From Lachnospiraceae bacterium UBA3310 (GTDB lineage: Bacteria > Bacillota > Clostridia > Lachnospirales > Lachnospiraceae): a stretch of 56,406 bases of DNA. Position 1 is the first letter of the stretch, and each line of letters begins with the position of its first letter. Location: positions 1 to 56,406 of the forward strand of contig DESQ01000041.1 in assembly GCA_002361355.1 (NCBI GenBank), written 5' to 3'. Positions 33,009 to 40,251 of this stretch are shown piece by piece. A program made the position numbers and the translations under genes. A model generated the notes under the pieces. The model saw only the letters and a program-made list of their open reading frames with translations. It searched no databases and was not told where the DNA came from.

Positions 33009-33737
33009 ATGTCAAAACACACAAAAGGTAAATGTAAATATTGTGGAAAAGAATATACATTCAGCTATATGAATAAGCATCTTCCGGCTTGTAAAGAACG
33101 TCAGAAAAAATGGGCGGAAGAGACCGCGAGTAAGAAATGTGGATATTTTGAATTGGCTGTTTATCCAAAATACAACAGGGATTACTGGCTATATGTGGAG
33201 ATAAAAGAGACAGCTACATTGAAAGATGTGGATCAGTTTTTGAGAGATATATGGGTAGAATGCTGTGGACATTTGAGTGCGTTTGACATAGGTGGCATCA
33301 GCTATGATGTTGCACCGCAGGATGATTTCTTCTGGGGTAAACCGGCCAAAAGTATGAGCTGTAAATTGAAATCAGTGTTGGAAAAAGGAATGACTTTCAG
33401 TTATGAATATGATTTTGGTTCGACTACGGAACTTATGATAACGGTTGTAAACTATAGGGTTGGAGACGACAGGAAAGAGAAATTAATAATTCTGTCTAGA
33501 AATAATCCGATTGAAATTTTATGTAATGTATGTGGAAAGAAATCAGCAGCGTACATATGCGCAGAATGTTTCTATGAGGGAAGAGGATGGCTGTGTGAAG
33601 ACTGTGCCAAGACTCACGAGTGTGGAGAGGAAATGCTTTTACCGGTTTGCAATTCACCACGGATGGGGGTCTGTGGCTATTGCGGAAGTAATATTTATCC
33701 GGATCAGTTTGTTCCGGATACAGAGAAAAAAGTATGA
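33009..33737 (+). CDS. zinc-finger protein with pRiA4b ORF-3-like domain
   Basis: The 242 residues split into three parts. An N-terminal zinc finger has CKYCGKEYTFSYMNKHLPAC (C9, C12, H24, C28). A middle domain with FDIGGISYDV, MTFSYEYDFGSTTELMITVV is the recognisable core of pRiA4b ORF-3-like proteins. The C-terminal part holds two further zinc-binding sets, CNVCGKK...CAECF...CEDC...C and CGYCGS. The combination suggests nucleic acid or protein binding; no enzyme motif is seen. Its function is unknown. It is the last gene of the accessory block, with a terminator 70 bases downstream. Confidence 0.75.
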   Translation: MSKHTKGKCKYCGKEYTFSYMNKHLPACKERQKKWAEETASKKCGYFELAVYPKYNRDYWLYVEIKETATLKDVDQFLRDIWVECCGHLSAFDIGGISYDVAPQDDFFWGKPAKSMSCKLKSVLEKGMTFSYEYDFGSTTELMITVVNYRVGDDRKEKLIILSRNNPIEILCNVCGKKSAAYICAECFYEGRGWLCEDCAKTHECGEEMLLPVCNSPRMGVCGYCGSNIYPDQFVPDTEKKV

Positions 33738-33808
33738 TTCACGGTATGACTTTATTATGTTAGGGGTTGTATAAGTTGAATTATTGCTTTTGAATTATGA
33801 GATTGAAG

Positions 33809-33859
33809 AAAAAGCCCACCTATGCAATTTGATTGAAGCCACATAGGTGGACTTTTTTT
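33809..33859 (+). terminator. terminator at the end of the accessory block
   Basis: AAAGCCCACCTATG (33811-33824) pairs with CATAGGTGGACTTT (33842-33855) with one mismatch, then a T run. It would stop transcription coming from the zinc-finger gene. Confidence 0.88.
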
Positions 33860-33889
33860 AAAGTTCGTGTCATTAACTTGACACAAGGG

Positions 33890-33931
33890 GGATTAAAGGC
33901 AATGGAGGAGTTGGCGAAGCTGGAGGTGTAG
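33890..33931 (+). pseudogene. spmA fragment
   Basis: The 39 bases 33890-33928 match 29285-29323 inside spmA with five differences, all but one silent or conservative, and encode GLKAMEELAKLEV before a TAG at 33929. Intact spmA has GLKAMEELAKLEA at that point. This is a displaced piece of an spmA gene, perhaps from a related strain, now lying on the other side of the accessory block. Confidence 0.75.
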
Positions 33932-33955
33932 TAAAAACTGAGACAAGGGAACAGT

Positions 33956-33983
33956 ACCCGCGTCCCGTTTTCTGCATAGAATA
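33956..33983 (+). promoter_or_regulatory. possible sigma-K-type promoter of the LysM-GH18 gene
   Basis: AC (33956-33957), 17 bases, CATAGAATA (33975-33983) fits the sigma-K pattern AC-N16/17-CATANNNTA. The pattern is loose and could occur by chance, but the gene product is of spore type. Confidence 0.35.
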
Positions 33984-34008
33984 AACCAAAAGCCTGTAGG
34001 ATTATTCT

Positions 34009-35148
34009 ATGGAAATTTATGTGGTAAAAGCAGGAGATACGGTAGATTCCATTGCGGAGAGCCATGGGATTGCGGTATCTTCCGTTATTTATAACAACCA
34101 ACTTGTCTATCCCTATTCTCTGGCAGTGGGTCAGGCGCTTCTTTTATCTTCGGGAGAAAGTTCCGCACCCTCCTATCCGGCGTGGGTGAACGGTTACGCC
34201 TACCCCTTTATTCAACAGGATGTCTTGCATGAAACCCTGCCTTATCTGTCCTCCCTGTCTGTTTTTTCTTACGGTTTTACCACGGAGGGGGAACTGGTTC
34301 CGCCGACAATCGACGATACCTTTATGATTGAAGCGGCGCTTATGGAGGGCGTGCGCCCGGTTCTCACCCTGACGCCGCTTGGGCCGGACGGAAACTTCAA
34401 TAACTTTCTGATAACTGCTGTGGTAAATAATCAGGAGGCAAAGGATAACCTTCTTAACAATCTCCTGACGACCGTGCAGGAAAAAAACTTTCAGGGTGTG
34501 GATATTGATTTTGAGTATATCCGCCCCGAAGACAGGATTCCCTTTGCCGATTTTGTGGCGGGTGTCAGAAATTTTCTTTCCCCATACGGTTATCATGTTT
34601 CGGTGGCATTGGCGCCCAAGACTTCCGACACGCAGGCGGGACTGCTCTATGAGGGAAAGGATTACGGTTTGTTGGGGGAGGCGGCCGACAGCGTATTGCT
34701 TATGACTTACGAGTGGGGTTATACCTATGGGCCGCCCATGGCTGTGGCTCCTGTCGATAAAGTCCGGCAGGTGGTGGAATATGCCGTCACACGGATCACG
34801 CCTTCCAAAATTGATCTGGGGATTCCAAACTATGGCTATGACTGGACGCTGCCTTTTGTTCAGGGAACTTCCCGGGCCACTACCGTAAGCAATCAGGAGG
34901 CGGTGCGGATTGCCATAGAGGCCGGTGTTCCGATTCAGTTTGATGAGGTGGCCATGTCACCCTTTTTTCAATATGAAAAGGACGGGCAGCTTCATGAGGT
35001 ATGGTTTGAGGATGTGAGAAGTTATCAGGCAAAATTTGCGCTTCTGCCGGAGTATGGCCTGCGCGGGATGGGTTATTGGCAGATTATGAGGTTTTTCCGT
35101 CCCAACTGGCTGTTGCTTGCGGATACTTTTCAGATTCAGAGGCCGTGA
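34009..35148 (+). CDS. LysM-GH18 spore-type peptidoglycan hydrolase (YaaH-like)
   Basis: A 379-aa protein without a signal peptide, as usual for spore coat/cortex proteins of this type. Residues 1-48 are one LysM domain (YVVKAGDTVDSIAESHGI...LAVGQALLL). Residues about 55-375 are a GH18 barrel with the catalytic FQGVDIDFEY, E169 as proton donor, and LMTYEWGYTYGPPMAVAP further on. The barrel ends with GYWQIMRFF. Relatives (YaaH/YdhD/YvbX) act on N-acetylglucosamine linkages in spore peptidoglycan during germination. Two LysM copies are common; here only one is present. The ribosome binding site is weak. Confidence 0.9.
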   Translation: MEIYVVKAGDTVDSIAESHGIAVSSVIYNNQLVYPYSLAVGQALLLSSGESSAPSYPAWVNGYAYPFIQQDVLHETLPYLSSLSVFSYGFTTEGELVPPTIDDTFMIEAALMEGVRPVLTLTPLGPDGNFNNFLITAVVNNQEAKDNLLNNLLTTVQEKNFQGVDIDFEYIRPEDRIPFADFVAGVRNFLSPYGYHVSVALAPKTSDTQAGLLYEGKDYGLLGEAADSVLLMTYEWGYTYGPPMAVAPVDKVRQVVEYAVTRITPSKIDLGIPNYGYDWTLPFVQGTSRATTVSNQEAVRIAIEAGVPIQFDEVAMSPFFQYEKDGQLHEVWFEDVRSYQAKFALLPEYGLRGMGYWQIMRFFRPNWLLLADTFQIQRP

Positions 35149-35226
35149 CAAGGATTAAAAATAGAGGAAAGTGTGTTGAGAGGAGCTCCCTTTTGGGGTA
35201 TATTGATAAAGAAGGGAGTTCTCGAT

Positions 35227-36132
35227 ATGACCATGTTACAATCATATACTTCCCTGTCGGATGCTTTATGTGCGCTTTTGGGGGAGGGGACAAAGATCGA
35301 AAACGCCAGCCGGATATCCGGCGGCGATATCAATGAAGCGTATGGATTGACGCTTACGGACGGTAATTGTATTTTCATGAAATCCAACAAAAAGGAAAAT
35401 CTTTCTCTTTTTACCGCGGAGGCAGCGGGGCTTGACGCGATTGCCCGGACGAAAGCCATTGGCACGCCGCGGATTCTCGGCGTGGGAACTGACGAGGACA
35501 GGGGCGGATATTCCTTTTTGCTTCTGGAATTTATTTCCGGTAAAAACCGCGGCAAAGACTATTGGGAAAAATTTGCACGACAGCTTTCCGCTATGCACCG
35601 GGCGCCGACAGACGGACTGGTTTCCAATGGGAAATATGGGTTTGACTGTGATAACTATATTGGCAGACGAAGCCAGATCAATACGGGATACGATAGTTGG
35701 ACAGGCTTTTTCCGGGACTGCCGTCTTGAGCCGCAGTTTAGGGATGCCGCCAGGTATTTTGACAAAGAGGATTGGAGAAGGATCGGACGCCTTCTTGACT
35801 GCATTGATGAAATTCTTGTGGAACCGGAGTACCCTTCTTTACTGCATGGTGATTTGTGGGGAGGAAATGTGATCACGGGAAATGACGGCAGGGCATGGCT
35901 GATTGATCCGGCGGTTTATGTAGGCCATGCAGAGGCGGATCTTGCAATGACGGAGCTGTTCGGTGGATTTCCACCGGCCTTTTATGATGCATACAAGGAG
36001 GCGGCGCCTTTGCAGCCGGGATATGAACGCCGCCGTGATGTGTATAATCTGTACCATCTCCTGAATCACTTGAACCTGTTCGGACGGATATATCTTTCAG
36101 AAGTGAAACGTATTGTGGGGCGAATACAGTAA
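35227..36132 (+). CDS. fructosamine kinase family protein
   Basis: The start ATG 35227 lies eight bases after AGGGAG; the next in-frame ATG is 35233. The protein (301 aa) has the APH-like kinase fold of fructosamine/ketoamine kinases: ISGGDINEAYGL near the N-terminus (glycine-rich loop region), FMKSN with the ATP-binding Lys, LLLEFI in the hinge, the catalytic loop LLHGDLWGGNV and the metal-binding LIDPAVYVGHAEADLAM. It phosphorylates the sugar part of glycated amines for their repair. It is convergent with the ldh gene, five bases apart. Confidence 0.9.
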   Translation: MTMLQSYTSLSDALCALLGEGTKIENASRISGGDINEAYGLTLTDGNCIFMKSNKKENLSLFTAEAAGLDAIARTKAIGTPRILGVGTDEDRGGYSFLLLEFISGKNRGKDYWEKFARQLSAMHRAPTDGLVSNGKYGFDCDNYIGRRSQINTGYDSWTGFFRDCRLEPQFRDAARYFDKEDWRRIGRLLDCIDEILVEPEYPSLLHGDLWGGNVITGNDGRAWLIDPAVYVGHAEADLAMTELFGGFPPAFYDAYKEAAPLQPGYERRRDVYNLYHLLNHLNLFGRIYLSEVKRIVGRIQ

Positions 36133-36137
36133 CGTCA

Positions 36138-37121
36138 TTATTTTTGTTCGTTTTTCAGAAATTCCTGGTGGATTGCCATAATCTTATCCGTATATTCGCG
36201 AATCAGCTTTGTGGATTCCTTGAAGCGTGCCAGTTCTCCCGGCGTCATGTGGATTTCCAACACGTCGGAAGCGCCGATTCTGTTGAGGACAGTGGGGACG
36301 CCTGCATAGACATTATTCTCTCCATACTCCCCCTCAAGCAGGGTGGAAACAGGAACAATGCGGTTTTCGTCGTCTAAAATTGCCTTGATAATGCCGGCGC
36401 ATGCAGTGGCGATGCCATAATAGGTAGTGCCTTTTCTGTTGAGAATTTCCCACCCCTCCTGTGTTGTCTTGTATAACAGATCGTCCAGATCAACGTCGCC
36501 GACCAGTTCTTTATTATCTGCAATGACATCGTAAAAAGGCTTGCCGGCCACAGTCACCGTGGACCAGGGAACCATCTGGGAATCGCCATGTTCTCCCATG
36601 GAATAAGCGTGGACGCTTCGGGGATCCACTTTGGCGATTTGGGCAATCATATTTTGCAATCTGGCGGAATCAATAGCTGTGCCTGTGCCAATAACCTGAT
36701 TCTTGGGAAGGCCGGACAGGAAATGAACGTAGTGTGTGATGATATCTACCGGATTGGAAATGACAAGAAAGATGCCGTCAAAACCGCTCTGCATAATGGG
36801 GTCTACAATGGATTTACAGATTTTGGCGCTGAGTTCCAGCGTATCCAGACGTGTCTGCCCCTGTTTGGGCGGTGCGCCTGCCGTGATGACAATGATATCC
36901 ACGTCGCCGCAGTCGCTGTAATCTCCCGTGTACACCTTCACATTTTTATTCAGGTATTCTATGCAGTCCTGCAAGTCGAGCATTTCTCCGTAAGCCCGCT
37001 CCTTGTTAATGTCTATCATCATTACCTCATCACAGATGCCCTGTGTGATCAGGCTGAATGCGGTGGTGGAACCTACCAGACCGCAGCCGACGATAGCAAC
37101 TTTTCTCTTTACGATTTTCAT
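36138..37121 (-). CDS. ldh: L-lactate dehydrogenase family protein
   Basis: The start is ATG 37121, preceded by GGAGG; an in-frame upstream stretch to 37190 overlaps the leader peptide and is not taken. The protein (327 aa) has the NAD-binding loop GCGLVGS (12-18), D37 in MMIDINKE, R91 in GQTRLDT, D/R in AIDSARLQN and catalytic His in GEHGDS. The substrate-choice position between G82-A83 and R91 is Pro (P85), where LDH has Gln and malate dehydrogenase Arg. Lactate remains the best guess, but a branched 2-hydroxy acid is possible. Confidence 0.88.
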   Translation of the reverse strand: MKIVKRKVAIVGCGLVGSTTAFSLITQGICDEVMMIDINKERAYGEMLDLQDCIEYLNKNVKVYTGDYSDCGDVDIIVITAGAPPKQGQTRLDTLELSAKICKSIVDPIMQSGFDGIFLVISNPVDIITHYVHFLSGLPKNQVIGTGTAIDSARLQNMIAQIAKVDPRSVHAYSMGEHGDSQMVPWSTVTVAGKPFYDVIADNKELVGDVDLDDLLYKTTQEGWEILNRKGTTYYGIATACAGIIKAILDDENRIVPVSTLLEGEYGENNVYAGVPTVLNRIGASDVLEIHMTPGELARFKESTKLIREYTDKIMAIHQEFLKNEQK

Positions 37122-37144
37122 GAAAATTCCTCCTTTTCCGGGTT

Positions 37145-37180
37145 TCAATCTGTTGAGAAAATAAAAAGGCCGTGACCCAT
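37145..37180 (-). CDS. leader peptide upstream of ldh
   Basis: Eleven residues (MGHGLFIFSTD) start at ATG 37180, with a perfect GAGGAGG (37197-37191) ten bases upstream. The TGA lies 24 bases before the ldh ATG, and a weak GGCC/GGCC hairpin followed by T-rich sequence overlaps the peptide. This suggests translational coupling or attenuation. It could also just help ribosome loading. Confidence 0.5.
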   Translation of the reverse strand: MGHGLFIFSTD

Positions 37181-37210
37181 CTGGCCGCAACCTCCTCGTT
37201 GTTCCTTTCT

Positions 37211-37239
37211 ATGATATACATAAAAAACGGGTTTGTCAA
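37211..37239 (-). promoter_or_regulatory. promoter of the ldh gene
   Basis: On the minus strand TTGACA (37239-37234) and TATCAT (37216-37211) are 17 bases apart. The leader from here to the ldh start is about 80 bases. I see no Rex-type TTGTTAA-N4-TTAACAA site around it. Confidence 0.8.
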
Positions 37240-37479
37240 ATTTTACCTGAAGATAAGGAGAGATAAAACGAAAAAACGTTTTTATAAAAGGGGACTTGCG
37301 TTCTCTCCTGTTGTATGGTATGGTAAAAACATGAAATTTGTTCTCGCACGATTAAGTTCTAAATTCAGATGTGCGATACACCGATTATATCGGTGTCCGG
37401 CTTTTCGCCAGAAATTCATAACATTTATTACAAAACGGCGGAAAGCGATACGCTCCGCCGACACAGAAGGAGGACAAAA
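37240..37479. other. spacer between ldh promoter and the coiled-coil gene
   Basis: The 240 bases hold two strong inverted repeats: ACACCGAT/ATCGGTGT (37378-37396) and a hairpin around GGAAAGCG/CGCTCCGCC (about 37437-37462) just before the GGAGGA ribosome binding site of the next gene. No RNA family is recognised. An open frame through the region has no ribosome binding site. Confidence 0.45.
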
Positions 37480-37803
37480 ATGGTAGACAAAGAAATGTTA
37501 ATGGCAATGTCAGAAATGATGGATCAGAAGTTGGAAGAGAAATTGGAACAAAAATTTGAGCAAAAATTGGCGCCGATTTATGCCCGTCTGGATAAAGTGG
37601 AGTCGGAACTTACGTATGTCAGGGTAGTGCAGTTGGAGAATACGGTAATACCCCGTCTCAATACAATAGAGCAAAGCTATCTTGATACATCGAAGAGATA
37701 TTTGGAGAGTACGGAGCATATAGAGGAAATGAGTTCCAATATCGAAGTTCTGCAACATTCTGTTGAGAAACATAGCGATATGTTGAATAAGATATTGGCA
37801 TAA
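37480..37803 (+). CDS. small coiled-coil protein
   Basis: The start ATG 37480 follows AAGGAGG. The 107 residues are almost all helical: Met-rich head, QKLEEKLEQKFEQKL repeat, then heptads through the end. No enzyme motif, signal peptide or membrane helix is seen. Small proteins of this sort are common in Lachnospiraceae and often lie near Rpn or phage genes, without known function. The gene ends convergent with the histidine kinase gene, with a shared hairpin at 37815. Confidence 0.7.
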   Translation: MVDKEMLMAMSEMMDQKLEEKLEQKFEQKLAPIYARLDKVESELTYVRVVQLENTVIPRLNTIEQSYLDTSKRYLESTEHIEEMSSNIEVLQHSVEKHSDMLNKILA

Positions 37804-37814
37804 GGGCAATATTC

Positions 37815-37851
37815 CGGTTCAGAATTTTACATATAAAATAATTCGGAACCG
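37815..37851. terminator. possible bidirectional hairpin between convergent genes
   Basis: CGGTTC/GAACCG arms with further AT pairs inside span the last codons and stop of the kinase gene. T runs on both sides are short, so the terminator call is weak. Confidence 0.4.
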
Positions 37852-39117
37852 ATTATTTTCGCAATAACAGTCGATTGTTCCGCCTAGTTTGTCACAGAAA
37901 GCCTGCACACTCTGCATGCCGAGACCGTGGCCTTTGCCCCTTCTGCTTTTTGGAAGTCCGGTTGTAGAATCAAAGAAAATTTCCTGTGCACATTCATTTT
38001 CCATATCGATCAACAGATGTTCGGCGTTACAATGTACTTTGACGTTGATAGAACGCTTGGCGGGTTCCAGGGTTTTTACGCTGTGCATGGCATTTTCCAG
38101 AAGGTTTGCAAGAACCATGGCAAATTCATATTCGTTGACAGGAATCTCATGGGTGATCGTAATGTCTGAAAGTAAGGCGATTTGGAAAGACTGCACCTGT
38201 TCGGCCATTGCCGTGAGAACCGTATTGACCACCAGATTTTCGCAATAGCGGGGAATCCGGTTTTCATCAACAACCTCTTTGATATGTCCGGTTATATTTC
38301 TGATTTCATCATATTCCTGTTGGTTGAGCAGAGAGTCTATTGTCATGGAGTAATGCCGCATATCATGCCGCAGTATTTTTAAATTATGTTCGGACTGTTC
38401 TACCAGATAGCTTTGGCTTTCCAATCCCTTAATATAAGATTCAAACATCACATTTTTCCAGTATTCTTCTACCTGTTTGGTCTCGCTGTCCATATAGCGG
38501 AGTACCACCACATAGGATACTAACATGGTAATCATTAAAAAGATGCTGACCAGGATATTTTCAGGATGCTCATAGAGCGTATGGGGGAAGAAGGCAATGC
38601 TGGAAAAGCTGCAATAAAAAAATATGGGGATCAGACATAATTCCCATTTGTTTTTACCCAGATCCCGTTCGCAAAACCGGGAAACGACATTTCCGATCCG
38701 GGAATAGAGCACCGTCAGGATAACAAGGTGCGCCAGAAGATTTCCGACAAGAGCAAGGCCGACGCTGCCCGTGAATATATACAGGATGGGAGCAATGATG
38801 GTTCCCACAAGCACATAATTGGAGGCGCTCAGGCCAATGAAAAGCGTTTTAATGGTTCTTTTTTCGGAGATGAAAAGGGCCGTAAGCTGCGTTATGGTAA
38901 TCTGTGTGACCGTTGTAAAAAAATAGAACACGGAATTGTCCGAAAACAGATGTAATTTGAAATAGTCCATCAAGGTCATCAGCAGGCAGGAGAAAAGGCA
39001 AATGTTAAAAGTTTTTCCATTGGAATAGCGACGTGGTATAAACAGACAAGTGAATACCAAAAAGAAGATATGGCTCAGTATATAGGATATATTTTTTACA
39101 TAGACCATTTCGTTCAT
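37819..39117 (-). CDS. AgrC-like sensor histidine kinase
   Basis: A protein of 432 aa. Residues about 1-205 form six or seven membrane helices without an outer domain, as in AgrC/ComD peptide receptors. The cytoplasmic part has the HPK10-type phospho-acceptor motif LRHDMRHYSMTI (about 250-262) and a GHKL ATPase domain with VLANLLENAMHSV, and GKGHGLGMQSV. The start overlaps the regulator gene end (4 bases). It probably senses an autoinducing peptide or other hydrophobic signal, but no agrB/agrD-like genes are in the window. Confidence 0.88.
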   Translation of the reverse strand: MNEMVYVKNISYILSHIFFLVFTCLFIPRRYSNGKTFNICLFSCLLMTLMDYFKLHLFSDNSVFYFFTTVTQITITQLTALFISEKRTIKTLFIGLSASNYVLVGTIIAPILYIFTGSVGLALVGNLLAHLVILTVLYSRIGNVVSRFCERDLGKNKWELCLIPIFFYCSFSSIAFFPHTLYEHPENILVSIFLMITMLVSYVVVLRYMDSETKQVEEYWKNVMFESYIKGLESQSYLVEQSEHNLKILRHDMRHYSMTIDSLLNQQEYDEIRNITGHIKEVVDENRIPRYCENLVVNTVLTAMAEQVQSFQIALLSDITITHEIPVNEYEFAMVLANLLENAMHSVKTLEPAKRSINVKVHCNAEHLLIDMENECAQEIFFDSTTGLPKSRRGKGHGLGMQSVQAFCDKLGGTIDCYCENNRFRIILYVKF

Positions 39118-39851
39118 TTACCAACCTTTTCTGAAACAAAGAGAAGATATTCCCGCTTTACCTTTGCGGAATTTGCCCTACTGACGGGTAACTGCCTGCC
39201 GGAATGCATCGTTATGCTTTCTGCGGTAAGCTGTTTCACATAATTGAGATTGACGAGAAAAGACTTGTGAACCAGCAGAAAATTTTTATGCCCTGTAAGT
39301 TCCTCTATTTCTTCCTCGAAGGATCTTCTGATAAAAAGGCTTTTAAGAACCTCTCCGTCGGACAGATGAACTTCCAGTTTTCGTCCGGCGTTTTCAATAT
39401 ATTCTATCTTTGAACAGGTTCTTGTCAGCAATCCGTTTTTTGTTTTGATCGTATAGGAGGGTTCTGTTTTTGACCTTGTATAGGAGAACGCGTAATTCAA
39501 TGCTTCAAAAAGCTTGTTTTCGTCAATCGGTTTAAGCAGATATCTCACCGCGCGGACTTTATAGGCATCCAGAGCGTAATCCTCGGAAGAGGTAATGTAG
39601 ATAATCACATTTTCGCTGCCGGTCATTCTAATTTGGCGGCCGAGATCAATGCCTGTCCGTTTGGGCATGAGCATATCCAAAATATAAATATCGGTCAATT
39701 CTCTCTCTGCTACCTTATGATATAATCTGGATGGGTCTGAATACTTTTCCAGTGTAAACTCGTTGTCTGGATATCGGGTTTTATATTTTAACAGCATTTT
39801 TTCCAAGTGGAGCAGATCTTTAATACAGTCATCACAAATGGTTATCTCCAT
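39114..39851 (-). CDS. LytTR-family response regulator
   Basis: A 245-aa protein: receiver domain with CDD (6-8), phospho-acceptor D59 in IYILDMLMP, and the Lys in YLLKPIDENKL; then a C-terminal LytTR DNA-binding domain with KIEYIENAGRKLEVHLSDG, LVHKSFLVNLNYV and a final LPVSRANSAKVKREYL. LytTR domains bind tandem imperfect 9-bp repeats and usually control peptide, toxin or surface genes. The targets are not evident; the divergent short unit at 39.98-40.1 kb is one candidate. Confidence 0.92.
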   Translation of the reverse strand: MEITICDDCIKDLLHLEKMLLKYKTRYPDNEFTLEKYSDPSRLYHKVAERELTDIYILDMLMPKRTGIDLGRQIRMTGSENVIIYITSSEDYALDAYKVRAVRYLLKPIDENKLFEALNYAFSYTRSKTEPSYTIKTKNGLLTRTCSKIEYIENAGRKLEVHLSDGEVLKSLFIRRSFEEEIEELTGHKNFLLVHKSFLVNLNYVKQLTAESITMHSGRQLPVSRANSAKVKREYLLFVSEKVGK

Positions 39852-39928
39852 AACATTTTAATGATTCCCTTCGTTTTGATCACAGATCCTGAAAAGGCAA
39901 ATCGTAACTACACGAAAATACCAATAAA

Positions 39929-39957
39929 ATTATACCGATCTTAAGAAGAATTATCAA
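39929..39957 (-). promoter_or_regulatory. promoter of the LytTR/AgrC-like operon
   Basis: On the minus strand TTGATA (39957-39952) and TATAAT (39934-39929) are 17 bases apart. The transcript leader before ATG 39851 is about 70 bases. Confidence 0.8.
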
Positions 39958-39985
39958 CCGCTTTTCGATGGGAGTTTACGCTTGA

Positions 39986-40048
39986 ATGCGAAAAAACGGT
40001 GGCAAAATGCGAAAAAGAAAAATTGACGTTGAAATATCAACAAGATAA
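39986..40048 (+). CDS. possible 20-residue basic peptide
   Basis: ATG 39986 is followed by 20 codons (MRKNGGKMRKRKIDVEISTR) and TAA. A GGGAG lies 11 bases upstream. The sequence is strongly basic and unlike AgrD precursors. The terminator-like hairpin follows after 22 bases. It may be a real peptide, or the unit may be a small RNA. Confidence 0.3.
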   Translation: MRKNGGKMRKRKIDVEISTR

Positions 40049-40070
40049 GCTGAATATAAATCATAAATCG

Positions 40071-40108
40071 GGAGAAATTGGAAACTTTGTAACAATTTCT
40101 CTCTTTTT
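40071..40108 (+). terminator. terminator of an unidentified short transcript
   Basis: GAGAAATTG (40072-40080) pairs with CAATTTCTC (40093-40101), then TCTTTTT. No annotated gene upstream on this strand needs it, which supports a small transcript in the spacer. Confidence 0.7.
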
Positions 40109-40150
40109 CATGATTGTGCCCATTCAAACTCGTAAAGGTATGATTGATGG

Positions 40151-40179
40151 TTGTGTAAAAAGAACGAATTTCGTATAAT
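40151..40179 (+). promoter_or_regulatory. promoter of the thiamine pyrophosphokinase gene
   Basis: TTGTGT (40151-40156), 17 bases, TATAAT (40174-40179). No TPP riboswitch is seen in the 70-base leader. Confidence 0.7.
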
Positions 40180-40251
40180 TGCTATATAATGCTGGGAATT
40201 TAAAGCAATGTCCGAAGAAGATATGATACCCATATTAAAGGAAAGAAGAAG

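Larger units (their letters stand above)
33738..34008. other. 271-base spacer at the right edge of the accessory block
   Basis: It holds the terminator at 33809, an inverted repeat GTGTCA/TGACAC (33867-33884), the spmA-like fragment at 33890 and a sigma-K-like promoter pattern (below). There is no gene of its own. Confidence 0.6.
39852..40150. other. spacer with divergent promoter, small ORF and terminator
   Basis: The region carries the LytTR operon promoter on the minus strand (39929-39957), a 20-codon ORF on the + strand (39986) and a terminator-like hairpin (40071). This reads as a small transcription unit of about 100-200 bases. Confidence 0.45.

Noticed and set aside
37122..37190. N-terminal extension of the ldh protein from TTG 37190
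   Set aside because: GAGGAGG directly touches that TTG, too close to work, while ATG 37121 has proper spacing and matches the family N-terminus.
37122..37260. Rex operator at ldh
   Set aside because: No TTGTTAA-N4-TTAACAA-like palindrome could be found.
37172..37486. Open frame of 104 codons on the + strand over the ldh promoter and spacer
   Set aside because: No ribosome binding site, very basic and unlike any protein; it overlaps the ldh leader and two hairpins.
40180..40251. TPP riboswitch before thiN
   Set aside because: The leader is only about 70 bases and lacks the conserved CUGAGA and ACCUGA-type elements.
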